NCBI GenBank assembly: GCA_012517405.1
Contig: JAAYVB010000013.1
Location: 1-64,000, forward strand
Reading direction: 5' to 3'
From: Propionibacterium sp.
GTDB lineage: Bacteria; Actinomycetota; Actinomycetes; Propionibacteriales; Propionibacteriaceae
Length of the DNA: 64,000 bases
The notes beneath the pieces are model-generated. The model was not told the origin of the DNA. It did no database searches and was given only the letters and a program-made list of their open reading frames with translations. Below, one piece after another: positions 63,578 to 64,000 of this stretch. Every line of letters starts with the position of its first letter. Within the stretch, counting starts at the first letter, position 1. Position numbers and translations under genes: made by a program.

Positions 63578-64000
63578 AGAGGAGGATCGCGATCTGGGGA
63601 TCAGTGATGTTGGACTTGTCGTACCAGTGTGAACCGGTATCAACATCAGCGACAGCCTCGCCCTTGGACGCAGCCACTGCCAACTCGACGGCCTTGTAGC
63701 CCATCTGGTACGGGTCCTGGGTGACAGAGCCCAGGAAGGCGCCCGAGGCCACCGCAGCCTTCTGCGATGCACCCGCGTCGAAGCCGACGACGAAGATGTC
63801 CTTGTACTTGCCCGTCTCCCGGTTGAGTTCGGTGGCGTCCCCGGTAGCGCTGATCACGCCGTTCACGGCGTCCTGATTGGCGGCGAAGAGGCTGACCAAG
63901 CCGTCGGTCGACAGTATTGTGTTCGCAGCGGCCTGAATATCGGACTGGCTGGTCGTCGGCGGAACGGTGACGACGATCTTCACCTTGGCGGGACTACTGG
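63570..64000 (-). CDS. Sugar ABC transporter substrate-binding protein, 3' part
   Basis: The gene enters from the right edge. The visible 143 residues are the C-terminal lobe of a ribose/galactose-type binding protein (Peripla_BP_4). They read AKVKIVVTVPPTTSQSDIQAAANTIL, SLFAANQDAVNGVI, IFVVGFDAGASQKAAVASGAFLGSVTQDPYQMGYKAVELA, in which Gln-Asp-Pro contacts the hinge. The sequence ends WYDKSNITDPQIAILLYD. An internal GTG at 63983 opens the frame in this window but is not the true start. It belongs to a sugar importer lying further right. Confidence 0.85.
   Translation of the reverse strand, partial: SSPAKVKIVVTVPPTTSQSDIQAAANTILSTDGLVSLFAANQDAVNGVISATGDATELNRETGKYKDIFVVGFDAGASQKAAVASGAFLGSVTQDPYQMGYKAVELAVAASKGEAVADVDTGSHWYDKSNITDPQIAILLYD

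Overview
The window is high-G+C actinobacterial chromosome. GTG and TTG starts are common, many genes overlap by four bases (ATGA, GTGA), and many genes have a TANNNT -10 box only 6-7 nt before the start codon, which points to leaderless mRNAs. The housekeeping block rsmI-tatD-rsmA-ispE / tRNA-Gln-glmU-prs-rplY-pth-mfd-lipoprotein-mazG-eno-divIC-DUF501-ppx-tRNA is classic actinobacterial synteny. Together with the gene set it suggests the Propionibacteriaceae/Propionibacteriales, although the genus cannot be fixed from sequence alone.

Layout. 1-27 kb is an accessory region. It holds a BrkB-type membrane protein with an internal stop; a GNAT acetyltransferase; a Fic AMP-transferase; a short cluster of ABC ATPase, acyl carrier protein, ketosynthase and frameshifted phosphopantetheinyl transferase; an aldo-keto reductase; and a complete type I Wadjet anti-plasmid system (jetABCD, minus strand, 8.65-15.24 kb). 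Next come rearranged sugar/NitT-type transport remnants with two dehydrogenases, a two-domain VOC dioxygenase-like protein behind a palindromic operator, a toxin-antitoxin pair followed by an unknown Cys-rich/TPR-like protein, and a BY-kinase/low-molecular-weight phosphatase pair next to a truncated P-loop gene. The region ends with a degenerate SGNH protein and a uracil permease. Four 103-bp imperfect-palindrome repeats lie between genes here, each at a gene 3' end.

27-48 kb is core: lactate racemase LarA, protein O-mannosyltransferase, rRNA methylation, isoprenoid, UDP-GlcNAc and PRPP synthesis, translation factors, transcription-coupled repair, enolase, cell division, exopolyphosphatase and two tRNAs. 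Two 11-codon minicistrons, made by a 32-bp tandem repeat, link rsmI to tatD through ATGA overlaps.

48-64 kb is again accessory: an NRAMP metal transporter, a collapsed TetR/MFS pair, glutamate decarboxylase, an alpha/beta hydrolase with an in-frame TAG, proline iminopeptidase, a LURP-one-like protein, an orphan sugar-ABC permease with a LacI regulator and matching palindromic operators, and an MFS gene cleanly split by a 1.5-kb insert carrying a sugar porter and flanked by a 7-bp direct repeat. It ends with a GntR-DUF1648-CPBP operon, a VOC protein and the 3' part of a sugar-binding-protein gene.

About ten genes are broken by stops, a frameshift, truncation or insertion, all in the accessory flanks. 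Some of the single-base lesions could be assembly errors. The truncations, the collapsed divergent pair and the split MFS gene look like real gene decay.
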